From NCBI GenBank assembly GCA_027064665.1, contig JAMOPH010000383.1:1-6501 (forward strand): a stretch of DNA of 6,501 nt, given 5' to 3'. Of the stretch, positions 1 to 5,521 are shown piece after piece. The translations under genes were made by a program, and so were the position numbers. The notes beneath the pieces were generated by a model, which saw only the letters and a program-made list of their open reading frames with translations, ran no database searches and was not told the DNA's origin. How positions within the stretch are numbered: position 1 is the first letter of the stretch; each line of letters opens with the position of its first letter. Origin of the DNA: a bacterium (GTDB lineage Bacteria > UBP14 > UBA6098 > B30-G16).

Positions 1-191
1 TTTTTGGCTAATTTGCCAATTTCTGCGGAGATTTCGTTGAGTTTGCGGCGAAGTTCGTCCCTTTCGGCGACATAGATTTTTCTTACACGATATAGATCAA
101 CTATTCTATCAACATTATCTCGCTCTTTTTTTAGTGCGCACGCCCTTTTAACTATATCCGGATTTTCCACAATAAATTTCAGGTCAAGCAT
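1..191 (-). CDS. serS: Seryl-tRNA synthetase, N-terminal part (cut by left edge)
   Basis: Seryl-tRNA synthetase charges tRNA-Ser with serine in the cytoplasm. Only the first 63 codons lie in the window. The translation begins MLDLKFIVENPDIVKRA, the near-universal opening of bacterial SerS. It continues into a charged helix with ELRRKLNEISAEIGKLAK, which matches the first strand of the antiparallel coiled-coil arm that grips the long variable arm of tRNA-Ser. The catalytic class II domain lies beyond the edge and cannot be judged. The ATG at 189-191 is chosen because it gives the family N-terminus and is preceded by an AAAGGCGGG ribosome-binding site. The secreted-protein gene upstream ends 15 bases before it, so serS is probably the second gene of a minus-strand operon. 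The identification is firm for an N-terminal fragment. Confidence 0.9.
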   Translation of the reverse strand, partial: MLDLKFIVENPDIVKRACALKKERDNVDRIVDLYRVRKIYVAERDELRRKLNEISAEIGKLAK

Positions 192-206
192 AGTCCCGCC
201 TTTCTT

Positions 207-1040
207 TTACTTTTTGATTTTTACCATATACTCCGGAACCAATACTCTCATCGCTATTTCCCGTGAATTTGTGGGATATACATACACATAATGATGTCCT
301 TCCGGAATTTTTATCGTGATTTCCCGTCCTTTTCCGGGGATTATATCCTTATTGTTGCTGAAATACGATACACTTGAGGGTTCGGTCTCAAACGAATATG
401 TAATGGGTTTGCCGTCGTCAATCCTTACGGCGACGGAATAGTGCTGTCTTCCCTTCATCGTCTTGTCATACAACAGGCGGGTCATCACTTTGACCGTTCC
501 CTTGCCGATTATCTCAAACATCACAGGATGCGATTTTTTGGATTTGTAGTATCCGTATTCCGTTTCTCTTGAAACTAATACCATTCCGCCGGCGTGCTTT
601 TGAGGAACATAGGAGTAATATTTTATCTTTTTCTTCGCATTTATGCGCACAAATATCAAATCCGAAGACTTTATCGTCAATTTATGCTTCCCATCTGGGA
701 TTTTTATCTGCATAACATAGGCTTTGGTTATATTATTGTATTTTGAGTGCCGGGCTTTTTTGGATTTTTTCTCATCTATCTTGATTTCTTTGATTTTGTC
801 ACCGTCAAGGTATATTTTCACCTTGGGCTTTGTGCCTGCTATTGTGCGGATATAGATTTTCCCCTCACGGACGCCGTCAATCTCAAAGGAAAGTTTTTTG
901 TCGCATTTCCAGTAGCGGTATTTTTTCCCCGAGATTTCAAAGTAAAGTGGTTTGTGCTTGCCAGTCGGCGGAAAAACTTTAGCCCACGCCGCTACCGCAA
1001 AAACAAGTATTGCAACGATAAAAATTTTTCTGCTTCTCAT
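207..1040 (-). CDS. Secreted lysine-rich protein of unknown function with two similar beta-rich units
   Basis: I do not recognise a family for this 277-residue protein. The N-terminus is a classic Sec signal peptide: basic MRSRK, a hydrophobic core at about 6-19, and an AWA motif giving likely cleavage after residue 20. No lipobox cysteine or further membrane span is visible, so the mature protein should be exported and soluble or loosely surface-bound. It is rich in lysine and tyrosine (KKSKK at 91-95, KKKIK at 136-140) and should be basic. Residues about 49-135 and 172-268 follow the same pattern: a FEI strand, a K/V-x-TR-type strand, a 'V-x-I-D-G-K' turn, then IKIP-(D/E)-G-(K/H)-H and a final strand ending in a hydrophobic-Arg segment. 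This suggests two tandem beta-sandwich-like units. The start has a strong AAGGGGG site 5 bases upstream. serS follows after 15 bases. Base composition is more A+T-rich than the plus-strand genes. A carbohydrate-binding or envelope-associated role is possible but is only a guess. Confidence 0.8.
   Translation of the reverse strand: MRSRKIFIVAILVFAVAAWAKVFPPTGKHKPLYFEISGKKYRYWKCDKKLSFEIDGVREGKIYIRTIAGTKPKVKIYLDGDKIKEIKIDEKKSKKARHSKYNNITKAYVMQIKIPDGKHKLTIKSSDLIFVRINAKKKIKYYSYVPQKHAGGMVLVSRETEYGYYKSKKSHPVMFEIIGKGTVKVMTRLLYDKTMKGRQHYSVAVRIDDGKPITYSFETEPSSVSYFSNNKDIIPGKGREITIKIPEGHHYVYVYPTNSREIAMRVLVPEYMVKIKK
237..896 (-). repeat. Diverged internal duplication inside the secreted protein gene
   Basis: Two protein-level repeats can be aligned by eye: residues about 49-135 (bases 636-896) and about 172-268 (bases 237-527). 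The shared landmarks, in order, are FEI-x-G near the start, a strand ending in TR or RT, a VRIDDGK / IYLDGDK turn, IKIP-(D/E)-G-(K/H)-H, and a closing strand ending VRINA or MRVLVP. A linker of about 35 residues with KKKIKYYSYVPQ separates them. The similarity is weak in DNA and clear only as a pattern of hydrophobic and turn residues, so the boundaries are approximate. Confidence 0.5.
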
Positions 1041-1045
1041 AGTTT

Positions 1046-1052
1046 CCCCCTT
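1046..1052 (-). promoter_or_regulatory. Ribosome-binding site of the secreted-protein gene
   Basis: On the minus strand the bases read AAGGGGG, five bases ahead of the ATG at 1038-1040. This supports that ATG, which also starts exactly at a complete signal peptide. Confidence 0.6.
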
Positions 1053-1076
1053 GCCGTTTCATTCAAATTCTTCAAA

Positions 1077-1100
1077 ATTTGCCGGTTGTCAAGGGCAAAT
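1077..1100. promoter_or_regulatory. Perfect 7-bp inverted repeat, candidate operator in the divergent promoter region
   Basis: ATTTGCC at 1077-1083 and GGCAAAT at 1094-1100 are exact reverse complements separated by 10 bases, GGTTGTCAAG. The centre falls on the -35 element of the rlmN promoter and on the perfect TTGACA of the opposite strand (1087-1092). Half-sites of 7 bp spaced this way are typical of dimeric helix-turn-helix regulators, and a protein bound here would cover both -35 regions. It could also arise by chance. No regulator gene lies in the window. Confidence 0.35.
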
Positions 1101-1114
1101 GCCGGGTGTATTAT
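1086..1114 (+). promoter_or_regulatory. Sigma-70-type promoter of the rlmN-tig-GT-C operon
   Basis: TTGTCA (1086-1091, 5 of 6 to consensus) and TATTAT (1109-1114, 5 of 6) are separated by exactly 17 bases. A transcript would begin near 1121, giving a leader of about 34 bases before the rlmN ATG at 1155. This also argues against rlmN starts upstream of about 1120. On the minus strand a perfect TTGACA overlaps this -35, but no convincing -10 lies 16-18 bases from it; the nearest, TTGAAT at 1061-1066, is 20 bases away and would leave almost no leader. The minus-strand promoter is therefore not called. Confidence 0.6.
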
Positions 1115-1154
1115 TCTCTTGACCGGAAAACGAATTTCCCTTTTTTACACAGGT

Positions 1155-2222
1155 ATGGGTGCACAGGGCGAAAAAAAGTTTGAATTGATGGGTATCCCGC
1201 CCGAAAAGTTGGGGCGCCAGTTTGAGCAAATCGGCGAGCGGAAATTCAGGGCGAAACAACTGATGAAATGGATTTACGCCCACGGAAATTTTGATTTCTC
1301 CACGATGACCGACATTCCCGTGTCTTTGCGGCAGTATCTTGCGGAGAACGCATCAATCACACTGCCCGAAATTGCCGAGGTCGCCGGGTCATCGGATGGG
1401 AGCACAAAATTTCTGTTCCGCCTTCAAGACGGCGCCTATGTGGAATCGGTCTATATCCCCGACAAAGAGCGGGGGCGCCACACAGTTTGTCTCTCCTCGC
1501 AGGTGGGATGCAAGTTCGGGTGTATTTTTTGCGCTACCGGCAAACTTGGTTTCCGCCGCAACCTGACCTCAACCGAAATCGTCGGGCAACTCTACCTCGT
1601 CCGTGAACATATCCGGGTCGGCGGAAACGACCTGACCAATGTGGTGTTTATGGGTATGGGCGAGCCGCTGGACAACCTTGACGCAGTCCTTGATGCAATC
1701 CGTGTTATGGTCGCCGATGTGGGATTCGGTCTGGGACACAGGAAAATACTGATTTCCACAGTGGGAATCCCCGAGGGAATCAGAAAAATTATGCAGACCG
1801 ATGTCCGCCCCAAACTGGCGATTTCCCTCAACGCCCCCGATGATGAACTTCGCTCAAAACTTATGCCCATAAACAAAAAATACCCCATCCGCACGCTGAT
1901 AGAACTGGTGCCCGAATACGCAAAGTATTCCCGGCGGTGGGTGACATTTGAATATGTGCTGTTCGGCGGGGTCAACGACTCTCTGGAGCACGCCCACAAA
2001 CTCGTTCAACTTATCGCAGGGCTACCTGCCAAGGTGAACTTAATTCCCTACAACGAGGTGGAGGGAATTGAATTCCGCCGCCCGGACGACAGGGATGTTC
2101 TGCGGTTCCAGAGTTATCTTCTGGCGAACAGCATCGTCGCCACGATAAGATATTCCAAGGGGAGGGATATCCACGGAGCCTGCGGGCAGTTGGCTGGCAG
2201 GTTCGTCTTGAAGGAAAAATAA
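1155..2222 (+). CDS. rlmN: Dual-specificity RNA methyltransferase RlmN (23S rRNA A2503 / tRNA A37)
   Basis: RlmN is a cytoplasmic radical-SAM enzyme that makes 2-methyladenosine at A2503 of 23S rRNA and, in studied species, at A37 of some tRNAs. It uses two S-adenosylmethionines and a methyl-cysteine intermediate. The 355-residue protein has normal family length. The N-terminal accessory domain (about 10-70) carries RKFRAKQLMKWIY. The radical-SAM cluster motif CxxxCxxC is at C119, C123 and C126 (VGCKFGCIFCATGKLGF). GMGEPL follows at 167-172, then KLAISLNAPDD and the C-terminal KGRDIHGACGQL. C343 matches the methyl-accepting cysteine and C112 its resolving partner, so all catalytic cysteines are present. 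The ATG at 1155 fits the family N-terminus and the promoter, although its ribosome-binding site is poor; an ATG at 1188 is an alternative but would trim the first conserved strand. It is the first gene of the plus-strand unit, 18 bases before tig. Confidence 0.95.
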   Translation: MGAQGEKKFELMGIPPEKLGRQFEQIGERKFRAKQLMKWIYAHGNFDFSTMTDIPVSLRQYLAENASITLPEIAEVAGSSDGSTKFLFRLQDGAYVESVYIPDKERGRHTVCLSSQVGCKFGCIFCATGKLGFRRNLTSTEIVGQLYLVREHIRVGGNDLTNVVFMGMGEPLDNLDAVLDAIRVMVADVGFGLGHRKILISTVGIPEGIRKIMQTDVRPKLAISLNAPDDELRSKLMPINKKYPIRTLIELVPEYAKYSRRWVTFEYVLFGGVNDSLEHAHKLVQLIAGLPAKVNLIPYNEVEGIEFRRPDDRDVLRFQSYLLANSIVATIRYSKGRDIHGACGQLAGRFVLKEK

Positions 2223-2230
2223 CCAATCGC

Positions 2231-2236
2231 AGGAGG
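2231..2236 (+). promoter_or_regulatory. Strong ribosome-binding site of tig
   Basis: A perfect AGGAGG lies four bases before the ATG at 2241, in the 18-base gap after rlmN. It fixes the tig start and suggests much stronger translation than for rlmN, as expected for an abundant chaperone. Confidence 0.75.
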
Positions 2237-2240
2237 ATAT

Positions 2241-3575
2241 ATGGCTGTTGTGCTGGAAAGACCCAAGCCCGGAGTGGTGATAGTCAGGGCGGAGTATTCC
2301 CCCGATGAGGTGCGGAAAAAAATTGACGAGATTGTCGCCAAATACCGGAAGGAGTTGAACATCCCCGGTTTCCGCCCCGGGAAAGCGCCGAAATCCATCA
2401 TCCTGTCCCGCTATGGCGAATACATAAGGCAGGAGGTGAAGCAGGAGTTCTTGCAGAATGTGCTGGACGAGGCTGTAAAGCAGATGCCCGGGCTGGATTC
2501 CGCCCTGTTTGTGGATGAGCCCAAGGTTGGCGAAATTGAGGAGGGCAAGTCCTTCACTGTGGAGATTTACGCTGAGGTAAAGCCCGAGATTGAGGTCAAA
2601 AAATACAAGGGATTTGAGTTGGAAAAGCCCGAGGTTCCCGTTGAGGAGAGCGAGGTTGACGCCGCAATAGAGGATATTTTGTCCCGCAATGCCACTTTTG
2701 AGGAGCGCCAGCGCCCCGTTCAGGAGAACGACTATGTTGAGGTCAAATTCTCCGAGGAGGGGCAGGAACCAATCCCGATGCTTATCCCTCTTGATGACCC
2801 TGAGTTTGCGCAGTTTTTCGGCGAACTTGTGGGGAAATCCGCCGGCGATGTGGTAGAGATTGAGGCGCAGTTCCCCGAGGCTTTCCCCGACAGGCGCCTG
2901 CGAGGGAAGTCCGGCAGGTTCAAACTGGAAATAGTCAAGGTGATGGAGCAGGTCAGACCCGAGTTGAACGAGGAATTTTTCAAAAGAATCGGCAAGCCCG
3001 CCGGATACACTGCCGAGGATTTCCGTAACGAGGTCAGAGAGTTCATCAAACAGCAGAAGTCCCGTCAGTCCACCGATGAACTCCGCCGGCAGGTGGTGGA
3101 AAAACTCATCAAAGAAAACCCCGTTGAGGTGCCGGAAAAATACCTTATGTCCCGGGTTGACCAGTATATCGCCGAGCGAGTGGACCCCTCCAAGATAAAG
3201 CAGGAGGATTTGGAAAAACTGCGAAACGAACTCAAATCCAGCATCGCCGAGGAAATCACCTTTGAGTTCGTGGCGGACAAAATCGCAGAGATTGAAGAAA
3301 TAAAGGTTGAGGACCGGGAGGTCCTTGATGCCGCCAGAGGGGTGCTTGTCTCTATGGGATATGACCCCAGCCTCGCCGAGCAACTCTACAAGCCGGGCAC
3401 CGAGGAATTTGAGCGCCTTCGCAGGCGGGTGATACGGGACAGAGTGATTGACCTTGTTATGGCTAATTCGTCTGTGAGGAGCGTTCCGCACGACGAAAGC
3501 CGGGATGCATCCAGCCAAGATTCGGTTGAGGCGGCAGAAAACCGGGTCGGCGAAAAGAAAGATGAGCAGGAATAA
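2241..3575 (+). CDS. tig: Trigger factor, ribosome-associated chaperone with a shortened PPIase domain
   Basis: Trigger factor docks on the ribosome beside the exit tunnel and shields emerging chains. The 444-residue protein has normal length and full domain order. The N-terminal ribosome-binding domain (about 1-112) carries the signature loop GFRPGKAP at 43-50. An FKBP-type peptidyl-prolyl isomerase insert spans about 160-235 (NDYVEVKF ... FPEAFPDRRLRGKSGRFKLEIVKV). The helical SurA-like chaperone arms run from about 236 to 412, opening with RPELNEEFFKRIG. The tail, about 413-444, is charged, polar and probably disordered. By recalled comparison with E. coli, the FKBP insert lacks about 8 residues, including the FEGGK stretch and a recognisable IPGFE, so isomerase activity is doubtful; chaperone function does not need it. 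The usual clpP/clpX neighbours are absent. Instead rlmN precedes it and a GT-C membrane protein gene overlaps its last 14 bases. Confidence 0.95.
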   Translation: MAVVLERPKPGVVIVRAEYSPDEVRKKIDEIVAKYRKELNIPGFRPGKAPKSIILSRYGEYIRQEVKQEFLQNVLDEAVKQMPGLDSALFVDEPKVGEIEEGKSFTVEIYAEVKPEIEVKKYKGFELEKPEVPVEESEVDAAIEDILSRNATFEERQRPVQENDYVEVKFSEEGQEPIPMLIPLDDPEFAQFFGELVGKSAGDVVEIEAQFPEAFPDRRLRGKSGRFKLEIVKVMEQVRPELNEEFFKRIGKPAGYTAEDFRNEVREFIKQQKSRQSTDELRRQVVEKLIKENPVEVPEKYLMSRVDQYIAERVDPSKIKQEDLEKLRNELKSSIAEEITFEFVADKIAEIEEIKVEDREVLDAARGVLVSMGYDPSLAEQLYKPGTEEFERLRRRVIRDRVIDLVMANSSVRSVPHDESRDASSQDSVEAAENRVGEKKDEQE

Positions 3576-5247
3576 AATTTACATCGCTGCGCTGATTTTT
3601 GTGGTTTTTCTGACCTATATGCCGTCCCTGTGGGGCGGCTTTGTTTTTGACGACAAAATTCTTATGTCCAGCCCGATAATTCAGCGTGCCAGTCTGCCCC
3701 GGGTTGTGCTTGCAAGTATAAAGGATATTTTGGGGGCGAAGCACCAGAACTACTGGCGCCCGCTGGCGGTTGCCTCCGTCTGGCTTGAACACAAACTCTA
3801 CGGCAAAAGACCCCTGTTCTACAAAATTGACCAGATGCTGCTTCACTTTCTTGCGGCGCTTCTGGTATGGTTTGTGTCCCGAAAGGTTCTGCGGGAGAAA
3901 TTTGCGGTTCCCGGCGGGCGTGCAGAAACTCTGGCGTATCTTGTTGCATTGATGTGGGCGGCTCATCCCTCGCACTGCGAGGTGGTCGCCACAGTGTCCG
4001 GGCGCTACGATATCTTTGCCGGAATCTTTGTTCTGATTGCGTTCTATCTGTTTTTGCGGGCGGAAGAGGAAAAAAATCTTCGCCGGCAGGATTTTATTAT
4101 CGCCGCCACCGGCGGGGTTTATCTTCTGGGGCTTTTGTCCAAGGAAGCGGCGGCGCCACTGCCGATATTTTTGCTGACCCTGCTTTTGTTCCCGCAGTTT
4201 TCAAAAAAGACCGTCCTCAAAACCGCCGGTTTTATGCTGATTGTATTCTTTGCGCTGTATTTTCCCGTCCGGCAGTCAATTTTGGGCGACACCGGGCAGA
4301 TTTTCCGCCATCAGCATTTCTGGGGCGGGCTGTTCAACACCCCCTATCTTCTGGCAAAATATCTTCAACTTTTGATTGTCCCGTATTTCCCCCGTCCGGT
4401 GTATTTCATTGACATCTTCACCATCGCCCTTGACCTGCGCACAATTTTGTCGTGGATTATATTTGCCCCCTTCGCCGTGATTGTGGTGTATTCGCTTATA
4501 AGACGCACCGCCGAGGGTTTTGGGTTTCTGTGGTATCTCGTCTTCATCGCCCCGGTGATGGGAATTTTCTATGTCGCTGGCACAATTGTGGCGGAAAGAT
4601 TTTTGTATATTCCATCGGTTGGTTTTTTCGTGGCGCTGGTGCATTATTTGGAGCGGAGGTATCTGAAACATACTCTCGCCAAAATTTTGTTGGGGATATA
4701 TCTGCTCTCGTGGATGATTACCGGGTTTGTCTATATCAATACGGCTTGGACGACCCAGCGAAAGATAGCCGAATATACGATGAAACACTGTCCGAACACG
4801 GAAGTGGGCTATCTTTTGGGCGCCGTTGACGCCATAAAAAGCGGCGAGCCCGAGCGGGCAATTGAGTATCTTCGCCAGTGCGCCGCGCAGGTTGGGATTT
4901 ACTCTGATGATTTCTGCCGCCCTATGGCTCTTGCCCAGACGATGATTGGCGACACCGACTCTGCGATTTACTGGTATCGGCGTGGTCTGGCGGCAAAACC
5001 CGATGACCCGCAGTTTCACAACAACCTCGGCGTTTTGCTTTTAGACAGAGGGATGGCGGATTCCGCCCGGATTCACTTTGAAAGTGCCCTGCGGTCGGAC
5101 TCAACCTATGTGCCGGCGTATAAAAGTTTGATTAGATATTATTTACTTAGGGGCGATACGACCTCGGCGGAGCGAGTGTATGGTGTTATGCAACGCATTA
5201 TCAGTCAACAGGTTGACATCCCGGGGGCAAAAAAATTGCAGAAGTAA
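3562..5247 (+). CDS. Polytopic GT-C-type membrane protein with C-terminal TPR repeats (TMTC / O-mannosyltransferase-like)
   Basis: The 561-residue protein has two parts. Residues 1-395 hold about 11-12 hydrophobic segments, for example 6-20, 92-105, 151-166, 221-234, 295-313, 322-340 and 373-393. Residues about 414-550 form three to four TPR-like helical pairs, including NNLGVLLLDRGMADSARIHFESAL. The first loop contains GGFVFDD, with the acidic pair at 30-31. NYWRPLA at 63-69, AAHPSHCEVVATVSGR at 133-148, LSKEAA and AERFLYIPS at 344-352 are hallmarks of TMTC-like proteins. Known members of this class are GT-C enzymes that use lipid-linked sugars and mannosylate proteins outside the cytoplasm. 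The substrate here is unknown, and the FDD pair is the presumed catalytic or metal site. The ATG at 3562 is preferred because it leads straight into the first membrane segment; an in-frame ATG at 3505 would add 19 basic residues within tig. The ribosome-binding site is weak, so translation is probably coupled to tig. Confidence 0.8.
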   Translation: MSRNKIYIAALIFVVFLTYMPSLWGGFVFDDKILMSSPIIQRASLPRVVLASIKDILGAKHQNYWRPLAVASVWLEHKLYGKRPLFYKIDQMLLHFLAALLVWFVSRKVLREKFAVPGGRAETLAYLVALMWAAHPSHCEVVATVSGRYDIFAGIFVLIAFYLFLRAEEEKNLRRQDFIIAATGGVYLLGLLSKEAAAPLPIFLLTLLLFPQFSKKTVLKTAGFMLIVFFALYFPVRQSILGDTGQIFRHQHFWGGLFNTPYLLAKYLQLLIVPYFPRPVYFIDIFTIALDLRTILSWIIFAPFAVIVVYSLIRRTAEGFGFLWYLVFIAPVMGIFYVAGTIVAERFLYIPSVGFFVALVHYLERRYLKHTLAKILLGIYLLSWMITGFVYINTAWTTQRKIAEYTMKHCPNTEVGYLLGAVDAIKSGEPERAIEYLRQCAAQVGIYSDDFCRPMALAQTMIGDTDSAIYWYRRGLAAKPDDPQFHNNLGVLLLDRGMADSARIHFESALRSDSTYVPAYKSLIRYYLLRGDTTSAERVYGVMQRIISQQVDIPGAKKLQK

Positions 5248-5263
5248 AAAATTTTCCTTGCCC
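5225..5263 (+). terminator. Imperfect hairpin at the end of the GT-C/TPR gene, possible weak terminator
   Basis: GGGCAA (5225-5230) pairs with TTGCCC (5258-5263), and AAAATT (5232-5237) pairs with AATTTT (5250-5255). This gives a 12-bp stem with an A/CC internal mismatch and a 12-base loop that spans the stop codon. Only a short AATTTT follows, so it would be a poor intrinsic terminator. The 3' arm is also the -35 box of the next promoter. Confidence 0.3.
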
Positions 5264-5287
5264 AATTTTGAGGATTGTTTTTATAGT
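5258..5287 (+). promoter_or_regulatory. Sigma-70-type promoter of the ferredoxin-dnaG unit
   Basis: TTGCCC (5258-5263, 4 of 6) is followed after 18 bases by TATAGT (5282-5287, 5 of 6) in an A+T-rich spacer. Transcription would start near 5294 and leave a leader of about 33 bases before the ferredoxin ATG, much like the rlmN promoter geometry. It lies in the 79-base gap after the GT-C gene. Confidence 0.5.
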
Positions 5288-5314
5288 TTTCGGAATTTCC
5301 CACAACCACACAGG

Positions 5315-5322
5315 AAGGAGGG
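5315..5322 (+). promoter_or_regulatory. Strong ribosome-binding site of the ferredoxin gene
   Basis: AAGGAGGG ends four bases before the ATG at 5327. It decides the ferredoxin start; the same frame stays open upstream to 5180, but that stretch lies within the GT-C gene end and the promoter. Confidence 0.75.
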
Positions 5323-5326
5323 CAAA

Positions 5327-5521
5327 ATGAAAGTCCGCATTGATGAGGAGACCTGCATCGCCTGTGGTGTTTGTTCGTCCATTTGCCCCGACGCTTTCCA
5401 GCCGAGGGAGGAGGACGGAATTGCCGTCGTTATCGCCTCTGAGGAGGAACTTGACCAACTGGACTGCGTGCAGGAGGCGGTTGACAGTTGCCCCGTTCAG
5501 GCGATAATTGTTGAGGAATGA
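5327..5521 (+). CDS. Small single-cluster [4Fe-4S] ferredoxin, Thermotoga type
   Basis: This 64-residue protein is a soluble low-potential electron carrier. It has C10-x2-C13-x2-C16 (CIACGVC) and a distant fourth ligand C55 followed by proline (SCPVQAI), enough for one [4Fe-4S] cluster. C20 and C47 are left over. As I recall the Thermotoga maritima ferredoxin, it has the same opening (MKVR), the same CxxCxxCxxxC arrangement, a cluster on C10, C13, C16 and C51, and a C20-C43 disulfide. Here the equivalent pair would be C20 and C47, with the same 8-residue step to the last ligand. The second-cluster motif of 2[4Fe-4S] ferredoxins is absent. The protein is strongly acidic (EEELDQLD). It has its own promoter and a strong ribosome-binding site. 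The stop codon overlaps the dnaG start, so the two are cotranscribed. The electron-transfer partner cannot be told from this window. Confidence 0.93.
   Translation: MKVRIDEETCIACGVCSSICPDAFQPREEDGIAVVIASEEELDQLDCVQEAVDSCPVQAIIVEE

Noticed and set aside
4..19. Inverted repeat TTGGC-N6-GCCAA, one half resembling the half-site at 1077-1083
   Set aside because: It falls within the conserved coiled-coil coding part of serS and is explained by the Gly-Lys-Leu-Ala-Lys codons.
747..1154. In-frame upstream extension of the rlmN reading frame
   Set aside because: It lies opposite the secreted-protein gene and across the promoter region, its translation resembles no RlmN, and the promoter at 1086-1114 places the transcript start downstream of it.
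2040..3518. A 492-codon open frame on the minus strand opposite tig
   Set aside because: The translation is a mirror of tig codon bias with no recognisable domain, and it has no ribosome-binding site. Tig on the plus strand is certain.
3505..3561. Longer start for the GT-C/TPR protein, adding 19 residues
   Set aside because: The addition is a basic, arginine- and lysine-rich stretch lying fully inside tig with no ribosome-binding site; the shorter start leads directly into the first membrane segment.
4276..5019. A 247-codon minus-strand open frame opposite the GT-C/TPR gene
   Set aside because: It has no recognisable family features, and the plus-strand frame gives clear membrane segments and TPR motifs over the same bases.
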